Positions 1 to 8,505 of a DNA stretch of 45,396 bases are shown here, piece by piece. The position numbers were made by a program, and so were the translations under genes. The stretch comes from Martelella mediterranea (GTDB lineage: Bacteria > Pseudomonadota > Alphaproteobacteria > Rhizobiales > Rhizobiaceae), in assembly GCF_004342225.1 (NCBI RefSeq), contig NZ_SMAR01000031.1, forward strand, positions 1 through 45,396, read 5' to 3'. Each line of letters begins with the position of its first letter. Within the stretch, counting starts at the first letter, position 1. Below the pieces are notes generated by a model. That model was not told the DNA's origin, searched no databases, and was given only the letters and a program-made list of their open reading frames with translations.

Positions 1-7
1 GGGTCAT
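1..7 (-). CDS. Start of a CDS running off the left edge
   Basis: On the minus strand an AAAGGAG ribosome site stands seven bases before an ATG at 7-5, and the reading continues off the window. Only the first two codons (Met-Thr) are visible, so no function can be given. The gene would lie 96 bp downstream of the LuxR-type gene on the same strand and may belong to the same transcript. The call rests only on the ribosome site and start codon. Confidence 0.5.
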
Positions 8-103
8 CGGAAATCTCCTTTGACACAAGGAATCACAAATCACACAAAAACGGAATCCCATACGATTCATTCATCGCGCCTGACGCTCTAATGGCTTTTC
101 GCC

Positions 104-661
104 TTACGTGCCGGAACTACGCATCGTGCTTTGTGCATCCGAATGGATGCACGGCGTTCTAAGCCCCTCGCCCAGAAGCTCTTCAACAAACCATGCAGCG
201 AACTGGGCTCTGCCTGAAACACCGGCTTTGGCATAAATCCGTGCGAGCTGCGCCCGCACCGTCCCCTGCGCAGAGCCCCGCACTTCAGCAATTTCAGCTA
301 TATCCAGCCCTTTCAGCGCAAGAAAGCCAACCTCACGTTCGGCTGAAGTGAACCTCCATATTGCAAACTGGCTCTCAACAACGCGGGTGAAGTCACCACG
401 CGCACTTTCAATAGCCCGTTTCTGTTTCGACATCTGCTCCAGCGTCAGGCGAAGCTGCAAGCCTGCCAGAAGAATGCCAAGCACCAACACAAGCGCGATA
501 AGCGCCTCAAGGATTGAATGCGCCCCAGGCGGCTTTTCAAAAAGATCGCGCGTTGCATCCGCAACAAAGAAAACCGCTGCAATGCATTGCAGCATCATAA
601 AAAGAGCAAGGGCGACCGTTTGAGATCGCCCCGGCGTTTTTGGCTTTTCTTCTCGGATCAA
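104..661 (-). CDS. Membrane-anchored LuxR-type HTH regulator
   Basis: This 185-aa protein has two hydrophobic segments (about residues 16-36 and 50-70) followed by a C-terminal LuxR/GerE-type helix-turn-helix (about 103-165). The HTH shows the TSAEREVGFLALKG start and the GTVRAQLARIYAKAGV recognition region. There is no receiver or autoinducer domain, so it should be a DNA-binding domain tethered to the inner membrane. The start codon is TTG at 661-659 and overlaps the stop of the upstream cytochrome b gene (TTGA), which implies translational coupling. Cotranscription with PepSY and cytochrome b genes suggests that it reports on membrane redox or envelope state, but that role is inference. 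The HTH call is firm and the signal is unknown. Confidence 0.75.
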   Translation of the reverse strand: MIREEKPKTPGRSQTVALALFMMLQCIAAVFFVADATRDLFEKPPGAHSILEALIALVLVLGILLAGLQLRLTLEQMSKQKRAIESARGDFTRVVESQFAIWRFTSAEREVGFLALKGLDIAEIAEVRGSAQGTVRAQLARIYAKAGVSGRAQFAAWFVEELLGEGLRTPCIHSDAQSTMRSSGT

Positions 662-1302
662 CGCGGTGGACCTTTGATCATCGGACGAACCAGATTGCGC
701 CGGAGCGCCACGCTTTCGGCTACCACTCCGGCAACGTGTATGAACGCCAGTATAAGCATGAAGTTTGCGGCGGTTTCGTGAACGCCCTTTACAATTTCAC
801 CTGCACCTTCTGAATGGCCTTCATCGTCCTCACCATCCTTACCGACAAGCACAGACCAGTCGCCACTGGCAACGGCGGCCCGTTCTTCGGAGATTGTTAC
901 CGGCGACTTGGCATCCGTCATGATCAGACCTGTGGCAATCACGACGGCCAGAGCCAGCCAAAGTGCATAGACCATCATGGCACCGGCAGGGTTGTGCGAG
1001 CTGTACTCGCGAGGACGCCCACGCAGCAGTGACAGAAGATGCGATACTGCAGCTCGCGGATCGGGCAGGAAGGAGGAAAAGCGCGCTTCTTTTGGCCCGA
1101 GAAAGCCCCATCCAAAGCGGATGAACAACACAGCCATGGCAACCCAACCAACCCAGATGTGAACAGTCCCACCGGGTTTTGATAGCAAACCGTTGATGAT
1201 GACAGCGGCGGCAATCAGCCAGTGGCTGATACGCACTACAGGATCCCACGGATCAGGAGGAGCACTCTCGGCTCCTTTGCTGGATTTCTGAGCGCTCTTC
1301 AT
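658..1302 (-). CDS. Cytochrome b561-family membrane protein
   Basis: A 214-aa integral membrane protein of the cytochrome b561 / Ni-Fe hydrogenase b-type family, expected to carry two b hemes and pass electrons between the quinone pool and a periplasmic partner. Likely heme-ligand histidines sit in RISHWLI near the N-terminus, in the next segment (VHIWVGW) and in the last two helical stretches (VKGVHETAANF, LAFIHVAGV). An acidic loop (DGEDDEGHSEG) lies before the last helices. The reading frame is open to 1398, but the ATG at 1302 is preferred because it follows the PepSY stop by one base (TGACATG). It precedes and overlaps the LuxR gene. PepSY plus cytochrome b is a common alphaproteobacterial pair. 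Confidence 0.8.
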   Translation of the reverse strand: MKSAQKSSKGAESAPPDPWDPVVRISHWLIAAAVIINGLLSKPGGTVHIWVGWVAMAVLFIRFGWGFLGPKEARFSSFLPDPRAAVSHLLSLLRGRPREYSSHNPAGAMMVYALWLALAVVIATGLIMTDAKSPVTISEERAAVASGDWSVLVGKDGEDDEGHSEGAGEIVKGVHETAANFMLILAFIHVAGVVAESVALRRNLVRPMIKGPPR

Positions 1303-1303
1303 G

Positions 1304-1564
1304 TCAGTCTTTACCCGAAATTCTGGCGACTTTTCCCGATGCCGGGTCGATATAAACCTCCCACATCTGACTGTTGGAATCGGAACATTTTGCTTCAATC
1401 ATAGCGCCTTCGGCTTCAGATGCGCGAACCGTACAGCCGGTCTTTTCCAAAGCGGCTGTCGCATCCTTTGGGTTGGCGCCAACCACATCGCCGACGGATG
1501 GCATAGCGAAGGCAGAAACCGGCCCGGCAATGAGCGAAAGTGCGAAGAGAACAGAACGTTTCAT
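1304..1564 (-). CDS. Periplasmic PepSY-domain protein
   Basis: An 86-aa exported protein. Residues 1-20 form a signal peptide ending in AFA. The remainder is one PepSY-type unit, with NPKDATAALEKTGCTV and a C-terminal WEVYIDPASGKVARI, the usual ending of this domain. GAAAGGA precedes the ATG. It is the first gene of the three-gene operon with cytochrome b and the LuxR-type regulator. PepSY domains next to b-type cytochromes are thought to modulate periplasmic redox or metal-related partners. The exact target here is unknown. Confidence 0.75.
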   Translation of the reverse strand: MKRSVLFALSLIAGPVSAFAMPSVGDVVGANPKDATAALEKTGCTVRASEAEGAMIEAKCSDSNSQMWEVYIDPASGKVARISGKD

Positions 1565-1947
1565 GGTTTTTCCTTTCGTTTAGAAAAGCACTCGGACTAG
1601 CCGAGGCCATGACCGGATCTCACCCGCCCTTATCCGCGCGGTCCATCTGCTTATTGCTGATTTGACCCCCTATAAGCGGCTGCTTACTGGATTTACTATC
1701 GCCCTCGCACCGATGTTTCACATCATACGGCTCAGATGAGTAAGCCTGCATGCACGTTTGATCCCTACATTTTCCAGATAGAAGCAAAAACGCAGCATTC
1801 TTCTTTAGACTGACCAGACATCTATCGCAAAAGCCATTTTGTTCAGACTATTGACAATAACATGCTCGTCGGATGGACTGACAAATATCAATTTGGCAAG
1901 GACCGTTCCGGCGGCTCCTCTGGAAAGAGGCGAGATGAGAAGCAGCA
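1565..1947. other. Divergent intergenic region (383 bp)
   Basis: This gene-free stretch lies between the leftward PepSY operon and the rightward winged-helix regulator and should hold both promoters. A TTGACA hexamer at 1851-1856 is a consensus -35, but 17 bases later there is only a weak -10 (TGGACT). No convincing operator palindrome, terminator or RNA gene was seen. Confidence 0.4.
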
Positions 1948-3480
1948 ATGCGATATCTTGATATTGAGTTTTCTCCTGATTTTCTCTCGGCAAAAAAAGA
2001 CGGAGATGAGCGCAAGATATCTTTTACCCGCCAGGAGCGGATACTGCTGCGGCACTTTACCGCCAATAATATGCGTCTTTTGCAACGCAATGATCTGCTC
2101 GCCGTAATCGATGGTGAAAATACAGCAGCCGGTGATCGCCATATCGATTTTCTGGTGAATAAGTTGCGCCGCAATCTGGGTGATAGCGCGCGCAATCCAC
2201 GCTTTATCCGCACTCAATATGGCGAAGGCTATATCTGGATTGCCGAGAAATCCGACCCGGACAAAGATGACACCGCGTGCTTCATGTGCATTGGTCCGGT
2301 ATATGGGCTGGAGCGCGGTGGTGAAGAGGCAGAACACTGTGTATCCCAGCTGCGGGATGAATTGCAGGCCGGTCTCGGCGCAGAAAAGAGCGTCACGCTG
2401 TCGCACGGAAAAGAGCGACCAGACTGTGAGTTCACGCTTGAGGTTCATATACACAGATATCATAGCACACTTCATATGGCGCTGATTCTGCAAAGAGATG
2501 GCGAGATTATCGCGATCGAGCGACTCGACCGGCAGCATCATTCCAACAATACCGGTGCTGACACCATAATTCAGAATATATGGACCTATCTCGCGTTACC
2601 GCCGGCAGGCAATGGACGCCCCGGAGATACACCGATCTGGATTCGCCAGCATGATGCCGCTTTGCTTTTGAGCACCGGTCAATCCGGCGTCAGCTGGCGC
2701 GAAAATGCGAGAAAGCTGCAACGGGCAAAGCACTCAGCCCCGGAAGACAAGCGCCTCGACATCATGTGGGGCCTTAACCTCTATGTCCGGTTGCTGCAGA
2801 GCATGAGCGAGCGCGATGAATGGCTTTCCCAGAAAGAGTGGGACAGCATTGAACATGAGATCGAAGATATATGCCTCGCAAGACTCCCCGGCCTTTCCGA
2901 AATACCGGAGATGAAACTGGCAACCGCCAAGTTAATGATCTTCATCAACAGGGGGCATACGGATCGCGCAGAACTGCTCATCGATGAAGCATTGCAGAAA
3001 AGCGCATCCTTCGCGACCATTGTTTCACTGAGAGGCCAGATCAGTGCCAATCGCGGCCATATCAGAGAGGCCTGCGCCCTCTACGATGAAGCGATCACAC
3101 TATCGGATCCGGGCAGCGAATTTTATATCTACCTCCACGTCCTGAAGGCCGCAGCATTTAGGGCCGGAGCACAACACGAAGAGCTTGCGACTCTATCCGC
3201 AATGTTTCGCCAGCATCTGCCGGTCGCACATCAGCAACTTAAGATGCTGCTGGAACCAGACTTTGAAATCGATCCTTCGGAGCCAATATGGAATGGTACG
3301 GAGCTGACTTCGACAACAGCACAGAGCATGCTTCAGCATCTCTTCCGAATTTTCGGCCGTCACTTTGAACATCGCAGGCATCGCAAAAATATTATGGACC
3401 GACCGATACAGATTCTGACAGGCCTTTTCAGCGAAAGTGTCGTCAGCGACGAGATAAGAGCCAGTATTTGCAGGGCCTGA
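1948..3480 (+). CDS. OmpR-type winged-helix regulator with helical-repeat C-terminal region
   Basis: A 510-aa protein. Residues about 1-100 form an OmpR/PhoB-type winged helix (FTRQERILLRHF, then HIDFLVNKLRRNLGD, then the wing FIRTQYGEGYIWIA). There is no receiver domain in front of it and no clear transmembrane segment behind it. The C-terminal 400 residues are mostly helical; about 320-400 (HTDRAELLIDEALQKSA, GHIREACALYDEAITL) look like TPR-type repeats. The layout resembles HilA/CadC-like regulators whose sensing part is C-terminal. It sits immediately upstream of the subtilisin autotransporter and is a candidate regulator of it (inference). The ATG at 1948 has a purine-rich but weak ribosome site. 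Confidence 0.75.
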   Translation: MRYLDIEFSPDFLSAKKDGDERKISFTRQERILLRHFTANNMRLLQRNDLLAVIDGENTAAGDRHIDFLVNKLRRNLGDSARNPRFIRTQYGEGYIWIAEKSDPDKDDTACFMCIGPVYGLERGGEEAEHCVSQLRDELQAGLGAEKSVTLSHGKERPDCEFTLEVHIHRYHSTLHMALILQRDGEIIAIERLDRQHHSNNTGADTIIQNIWTYLALPPAGNGRPGDTPIWIRQHDAALLLSTGQSGVSWRENARKLQRAKHSAPEDKRLDIMWGLNLYVRLLQSMSERDEWLSQKEWDSIEHEIEDICLARLPGLSEIPEMKLATAKLMIFINRGHTDRAELLIDEALQKSASFATIVSLRGQISANRGHIREACALYDEAITLSDPGSEFYIYLHVLKAAAFRAGAQHEELATLSAMFRQHLPVAHQQLKMLLEPDFEIDPSEPIWNGTELTSTTAQSMLQHLFRIFGRHFEHRRHRKNIMDRPIQILTGLFSESVVSDEIRASICRA

Positions 3481-3692
3481 CTGGCCGGGGCACGGCTATA
3501 GCAGGCCCAGTCCATCTCCTCTGAAGACTAAAAAATGCAGAGAAAGGCCTCAGCAAATACTCAGCAAACAATTTTATGCAATGAGGGCATCTCAAAGGCG
3601 TTTTTTTCCAAAGTCCGGTTTTATGTTAGGTTTTCCTGATTGTCCGGAACGAATTGCGCCGTATCTTTGTGAAAACAAAAGACAGAAAGTCT

Positions 3693-6600
3693 ATGATGCG
3701 TTTTCTGACTGTCTCTGCGTGTGCCCCAAAACGCACTACTCGGCGCCGTGCAGCGATACTGCTTCTCACCTCGGCCTTGATCGGAACTTCACAGGCCTCA
3801 GCGCTTGGCGCGACCACAACACCGCCCGACAGAGAAAACGCTGCAGGAGTGTTTTCGGCAAAAGCGATTACTGACGCACTCGACAAGGCAGAGACATATG
3901 GTCGTCAGTCCTTTCTGGCGAGCATCGTCGAAAATACGCGACTGACGCCGGAGCGTGCTGACATGATCAGCGAACGTGCGATTGCGCTACGGCCTGATCT
4001 TGCGCAGAGCATCACACGCGCCGTTCAGTCCGGAAGGCATCTGGCGAGCCGTTACCCCGGAAAATCCCTTGCAGCGGGCACTTCGTCAATAACAAAGTCC
4101 TCTTCCTCTGGCCCCTTCCCTTACCCCGGTGGAAATCCGGGCATCCCGAAAAGCCAGCTCAGCGAGTATCAGCGCAATTATTCGCTTGATGCCATGCATG
4201 CAGATGCCGCACTTGAAAAAGGTTTTACAGGCAAAGGTGTGGTTGTCGGGGTCATTGATACAGGCATTGCCATCAGCCCCAATGGGACAGTGCATCCTGA
4301 ATTTGCGGGGCGGATCGACCCTCGCTCAAAAAGTTATCTTCACTGGTTTGATACCAGCGTTGAAGGTGATCACCTGACCCCGGAGCAGTTCAAGGCTGCT
4401 TTTCAACAAGGGCCGGATGATTCTTATGATATTGATGGCCACGGGACCCATGTTTCCGGCATTATCGGCGCAGGGCGGAACGGGTTCGGCATGGAAGGCG
4501 TGGCACCGCAGGCCACCATCCTTTCCGTCGGCGCGATACCGGGAGGCGATGGTGAAGTCTTTGTCGATGGCGAGGATTTTGATATCGATGAGTTGCAGTA
4601 TTGCGGTCCGTCGATACTGAATGGTTCCTGCGAACCTGTTACGGGGTCGCGTGTTCCCGATACGGTCGGTTTTGAATACCTGTCTCAGTTTTCGGATGTG
4701 AAAGTCATCAATGGAAGCTTCGGCGCCACGGCCGAGCCAAACCAGACGACCTGGGATATGCCTGTAGATGAACAGCCGCAGTTTATGGCCGATGCCAAAG
4801 CAATGCGGAAAAGCCTCGATGCCGGGCAGGTGATCGTCATGTCTGCCGGTAACGAATACGATATTGCTCCGGTTCTGGCAGAAAATCCCTTTAGCAGCGG
4901 ATTATTCCCTTTCATCCAGCCCGAAAATCAGGGCGCGACCAATTCTCAAGGCGAGCTGATCTATGACGATCATGGTACCGGGCTTGATCTGAGCTTCACA
5001 TCAGCTGAGGCGCTGGCAGCTGCAGAGGCCCAGGATGGCAAAGCCCGCGGACGCATTGTCGTTGTCGTCGCGCTCGATGCCTATAATCAGATCGCCAGCT
5101 ACTCGAACCGATGCGGTGTAGCCAGACAATGGTGTATTTCTGCGCCGGGTGGTGACCAGCCGTCAGGCGCAGACAGCGGCATTTACTCGACAGTGCCTGA
5201 GGATCTGGTTGCAAGTGGCTATGACTCCTACTCCGGCACGTCTATGGCTGCACCGAATGTTTCCGGTGCAATCGCGGTTCTAACCGAGGCATACCCGGCA
5301 CTGACGCCGGCTGAGATCCTCAATGTGCTGTTCCTGACGGCTGAAGATCTCGGGGCCTCGGGCGTTGATGATGTCTATGGCTGGGGCCTTGTCCGGCTTG
5401 ATCGTGCCCTGTCTGCAGGACCTGTCAATATGACGGGTAACGGTGTTTATACCGTTGGCGCGGATAATGCCGACACGACCTGGGTCGCATCTTTTGAAAG
5501 CGATGGCAGCCTGGAAAAGAAAGGCACCGGCACACTCACCGTTTCCGGTGCTGCGACTTTCAGGCAAGGCATTGTTATCGATGGTGGCCTGCTGGACGCT
5601 GATGGCTATCTCACCACTCCGTCAGTCATGATCGGACAGAACGCGACACTGGGCGGCAGCGGGTTTATCGAAGGCGATGTCGACGTATCGGGCAGGCTTG
5701 CGCCGGGGAATTCACCCGGCACGCTGATTGTATCAGGTGATGTGACACTGAATGCAAGTGCCACCACGGCAATAGAAATTGATGGAACCGGAACAGAAAA
5801 TGGTGCAGGCAATTATGACCGCATCCTCCTGTCGGGGAACGGCAATCTGTTCACAGCAGGCGGAATACTGAACCCACAATTACGCGGCATCACCGGATCG
5901 GCGATCAACAGCTTTGTGCCGCAACCGGGTGCGCTCTTCACATTCGCGTCAGCGCCGAATGGCAGCGTGACGGGCAGTTTTGATGTCCTTGTCCAGCCTG
6001 CAAGCGGCCTGCCTGCTGGCACACGCTTCGATGTTCTCTATCACGATACCGCACTTTCGCTCGCCACCACCCCTGAACGCTACGGAACACTTGAGACACT
6101 GGGCATTCAGACAGGCATCAACGAAAAGGCGCTTGGCCGGGCCATTGATGCCACGCGCCCTGCAGCGGGGCAGCGGCCGGATGCGGCCTACAATGACGGG
6201 TATAACGCGCTTTATGCCGCAAGCCTTGGCGATCTTGAATCCGGCATGTCGTCGATGACTGGCCAGATCCATGTGGAAATGGGAACGACAGCCGTCCGCG
6301 CCGTCGGCCGTTTTGCCGATACAATCGGTGAGCGGCAAATGGAACTGGCTGCTGGCTGGATGTCGGCCAACGAGACGGCATATGGCACCGGCACGGCCTG
6401 GGTCGCCGGCAATACGGTCTCAACCGATATCGGTGCATCCGGCGGTCTGTCAGGCTATGATTCGACCGCCGATAGCGGCGTTTTCGGTCTCGACTGGCAA
6501 TTCAGTGAAGGCGTCGCCGGTATCGCTGCATCCTATGAGTACGCCGATGTCGGGGCTGGCACAAACGGGTCCGGCAATATCGACACCTATCAGGGCGCGG

Positions 6601-7202
6601 TTTACGGCACCTTGGATGCGGGCTTGATGGCTTTTTCCGCGCGCGCAGGCTTTTCCTACGGTGATCTTTCGACGAGCCGGGAAACGTCGCTTGGCTCCTA
6701 TCATGCGACTGCCAGTGCGCGTGGTCACGGTACAGGTGGATTTATCGAAGCCTCCGCATTTCGTAAGCTTGATACGAATGTGATGACACTGACGCCGTCT
6801 GCCACATTCGGCTACAAAGGTTTTCACCGCCACAGCATGCGGGAAACCGGCAGCGCACTTGGGCTTTCACTTCCTTCCGAAACCTTTGAGGAAACCCAGA
6901 CAACACTTGCCATGGCATTTTCCAGAGACATCGTATTTGACAACGGCCTGCGGCTGGAACCGCTTCTAAGCCTTGGCTGGCGACATGATTACGGCGACGT
7001 CAGCCGTTCTTCAGAGTCCGGCATTTTTGGCGGGAATTTCGAGGTGAACGGGGCCGATATCGGAGCCGATGCCTTTGTCGGGCGCATCGCAATGGCGGCC
7101 AGGGCCAATAACCGTTTCTCTTTTGAGGCGGCTTACGAAGGTGAATTTCGTGAAAACCTTCAGAGCCACGTCTTCTCAGCCAGGGCCAGCCTTAGTTTCT
7201 GA
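3693..7202 (+). CDS. Subtilisin-family (S8) autotransporter serine protease
   Basis: A type Va secreted protease of about 1169 aa. Numbered from the ATG at 3693, a signal peptide covers about residues 1-37. The S8 domain follows with catalytic Asp189 (VIDTG), His250 (DGHGTHVSG), oxyanion Asn387 (SAGN) and Ser517 (GTSMAAP). A passenger-associated repeat follows (GTGTLTVSGAATF, then GRLAPGNSPGTL). The last ~280 residues form an autotransporter beta-barrel ending in Phe. The frame is open to a TTG at 3654, and neither start has a strong ribosome site. The inhibitor lipoprotein gene begins 22 bp downstream. All catalytic residues are present, so the enzyme should be active at the cell surface; substrates are unknown. 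Confidence 0.9.
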   Translation: MMRFLTVSACAPKRTTRRRAAILLLTSALIGTSQASALGATTTPPDRENAAGVFSAKAITDALDKAETYGRQSFLASIVENTRLTPERADMISERAIALRPDLAQSITRAVQSGRHLASRYPGKSLAAGTSSITKSSSSGPFPYPGGNPGIPKSQLSEYQRNYSLDAMHADAALEKGFTGKGVVVGVIDTGIAISPNGTVHPEFAGRIDPRSKSYLHWFDTSVEGDHLTPEQFKAAFQQGPDDSYDIDGHGTHVSGIIGAGRNGFGMEGVAPQATILSVGAIPGGDGEVFVDGEDFDIDELQYCGPSILNGSCEPVTGSRVPDTVGFEYLSQFSDVKVINGSFGATAEPNQTTWDMPVDEQPQFMADAKAMRKSLDAGQVIVMSAGNEYDIAPVLAENPFSSGLFPFIQPENQGATNSQGELIYDDHGTGLDLSFTSAEALAAAEAQDGKARGRIVVVVALDAYNQIASYSNRCGVARQWCISAPGGDQPSGADSGIYSTVPEDLVASGYDSYSGTSMAAPNVSGAIAVLTEAYPALTPAEILNVLFLTAEDLGASGVDDVYGWGLVRLDRALSAGPVNMTGNGVYTVGADNADTTWVASFESDGSLEKKGTGTLTVSGAATFRQGIVIDGGLLDADGYLTTPSVMIGQNATLGGSGFIEGDVDVSGRLAPGNSPGTLIVSGDVTLNASATTAIEIDGTGTENGAGNYDRILLSGNGNLFTAGGILNPQLRGITGSAINSFVPQPGALFTFASAPNGSVTGSFDVLVQPASGLPAGTRFDVLYHDTALSLATTPERYGTLETLGIQTGINEKALGRAIDATRPAAGQRPDAAYNDGYNALYAASLGDLESGMSSMTGQIHVEMGTTAVRAVGRFADTIGERQMELAAGWMSANETAYGTGTAWVAGNTVSTDIGASGGLSGYDSTADSGVFGLDWQFSEGVAGIAASYEYADVGAGTNGSGNIDTYQGAVYGTLDAGLMAFSARAGFSYGDLSTSRETSLGSYHATASARGHGTGGFIEASAFRKLDTNVMTLTPSATFGYKGFHRHSMRETGSALGLSLPSETFEETQTTLAMAFSRDIVFDNGLRLEPLLSLGWRHDYGDVSRSSESGIFGGNFEVNGADIGADAFVGRIAMAARANNRFSFEAAYEGEFRENLQSHVFSARASLSF

Positions 7203-7224
7203 AACCGATGATTAGGAGATCAAC

Positions 7225-7695
7225 ATGACGAGATCGCATATCAGTAGTTTAAATCCCCTCATGAAAACGTTGCTCTCCGGGCTGGTTCTGGCAGGTATTG
7301 CGGGTTGTTCTCCAAGCACCAGCCCCGCGCCCGCACCGGTCAGCAACAGCGCGCCCGCTCAGGAAAAGGAGCTGCCCGATTCCATCGTCGGCAAGTGGAA
7401 AATGTATCCGGCAATCGGCCCAACGACCAGAAGCTGTTCAGTTGAGTTCAAGGCCAGCGCTTTTGATCAGCATAAAGGCCGGGTCAGCGCCTTTGCCTGC
7501 AACCAGGTTGAAGGTCTTGGCAGCATCAATGGAGTCAGTCAGATCAATGGCTGGGAGCGAAAGGGCCGCACGATCATCCTTTCAGGCATTGCCCAGCCGA
7601 ATATCGGAACAATCGATCTGCCGATCGACTCCTTTTCCGACCGTGTCTACGGCAGCACGAAGGACGATATCCGCTTCGTCATCGTTCGGCAGTAG
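7225..7695 (+). CDS. AprI/Inh-type protease-inhibitor-like lipoprotein
   Basis: A 156-aa lipoprotein with a lipobox IAGC (Cys28), a Pro/Ala/Ser-rich linker (29-50) and a small beta-rich domain starting VGKWKMYP with two cysteines (71 and 92) placed to form a disulfide. This resembles the AprI/Inh inhibitor fold and the C-terminal half of Brucella Omp19. AGGAG at 7214-7218, six bases before the ATG, fixes the start over an internal ATG at 7261. It lies 22 bp after the autotransporter stop, so the two are probably cotranscribed. Classical AprI/Inh proteins inhibit metalloproteases such as serralysins; here the neighbour is a serine protease, so protection of the cell from its own autotransporter is an inference. 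Confidence 0.7.
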   Translation: MTRSHISSLNPLMKTLLSGLVLAGIAGCSPSTSPAPAPVSNSAPAQEKELPDSIVGKWKMYPAIGPTTRSCSVEFKASAFDQHKGRVSAFACNQVEGLGSINGVSQINGWERKGRTIILSGIAQPNIGTIDLPIDSFSDRVYGSTKDDIRFVIVRQ

Positions 7696-7729
7696 TATGA
7701 CCAGATGACTGCCTTTCAGGGGCGCCGGG

Positions 7730-8482
7730 TCAGATACCGGCACCCTGATTTTCATAATTTGCCATACCTTCCAAAAACTCTGCCACAAACGGCGATGCCG
7801 GTTCGCGCATCAGCTGGTCGGCCGTTCCGAACTGCTCGATACGTCCATCCGACATGATCGCTATCCGATCCGCGATTTCGAAGGCTTCTTCCTGATCATG
7901 CGTGACCAGAATGGCGGAGATACCAACCTTGCGCTGAAGATCGCGTAAAGCCGTGCGCAAGCCTTTGCGGATCTTCTTATCAAGCGCGCTGAAAGGCTCA
8001 TCGAGCAGCAGGAGACGCGGTTCGATCGCCAGCGCCCGTGTTAATGCCACGCGCTGCCGTTGCCCACCGGAAAGCTGAGAGGGATAGCGTCCGGCAAGAT
8101 GCCCGATCTCGGCCAGCGCCAGAAGATCATCCACCCGCTTTTTCATGTCGGCACGCGACGGACGAGCCCAACGCGGACGCATCTTCAGACCGAATGCAAC
8201 ATTGTCGGCAACGCTCATATGTTCAAAAAGCGCGTAGCTCTGGAACACGACACCGAAGCGGCGCAGACGCGCTTCCAGCCCGGTAATATCATCATTGTCC
8301 AGCAACAGCCGTCCGGCATCGGCAAATTGCAGACCTGCGATGACTCGCAGAAGCGTGGTTTTGCCCGAACCGGAAGGCCCAAGAAGTGCCACAAACTCAC
8401 CTGGCTCGATATCAAGGCTTACGCCATCCAGCACCAGATTATTGCCGTAGGATTTCGAAATATTTTCGACGTTCAGCCCCAT
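7730..8482 (-). CDS. cysA: Sulfate/thiosulfate ABC transporter ATPase
   Basis: A 250-aa ATPase with Walker A GPSGSGKTT, Q-loop FQSYALF, signature LSGGQRQRVALTRAL, Walker B LLLLDEP and H-loop VTHDQEEA. The insert RPRWARPSRADM is typical of CysA. It is last in the sbp-cysT-cysW-cysA operon. It ends soon after the H-loop (FVAEFLEGM), so the C-terminal TOBE/regulatory domain that brings many CysA proteins to about 350 aa is missing. The ending looks natural, with no frameshift visible. Confidence 0.9.
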   Translation of the reverse strand: MGLNVENISKSYGNNLVLDGVSLDIEPGEFVALLGPSGSGKTTLLRVIAGLQFADAGRLLLDNDDITGLEARLRRFGVVFQSYALFEHMSVADNVAFGLKMRPRWARPSRADMKKRVDDLLALAEIGHLAGRYPSQLSGGQRQRVALTRALAIEPRLLLLDEPFSALDKKIRKGLRTALRDLQRKVGISAILVTHDQEEAFEIADRIAIMSDGRIEQFGTADQLMREPASPFVAEFLEGMANYENQGAGI

Positions 8483-8505
8483 GGCCGGACTCCCGATTGA
8501 ATGCG

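Noticed and set aside
3238-3243. Another CTTAAG hexamer
   Set aside because: It is a single half-site inside the winged-helix regulator coding sequence, without a second copy at the 5-base spacing.
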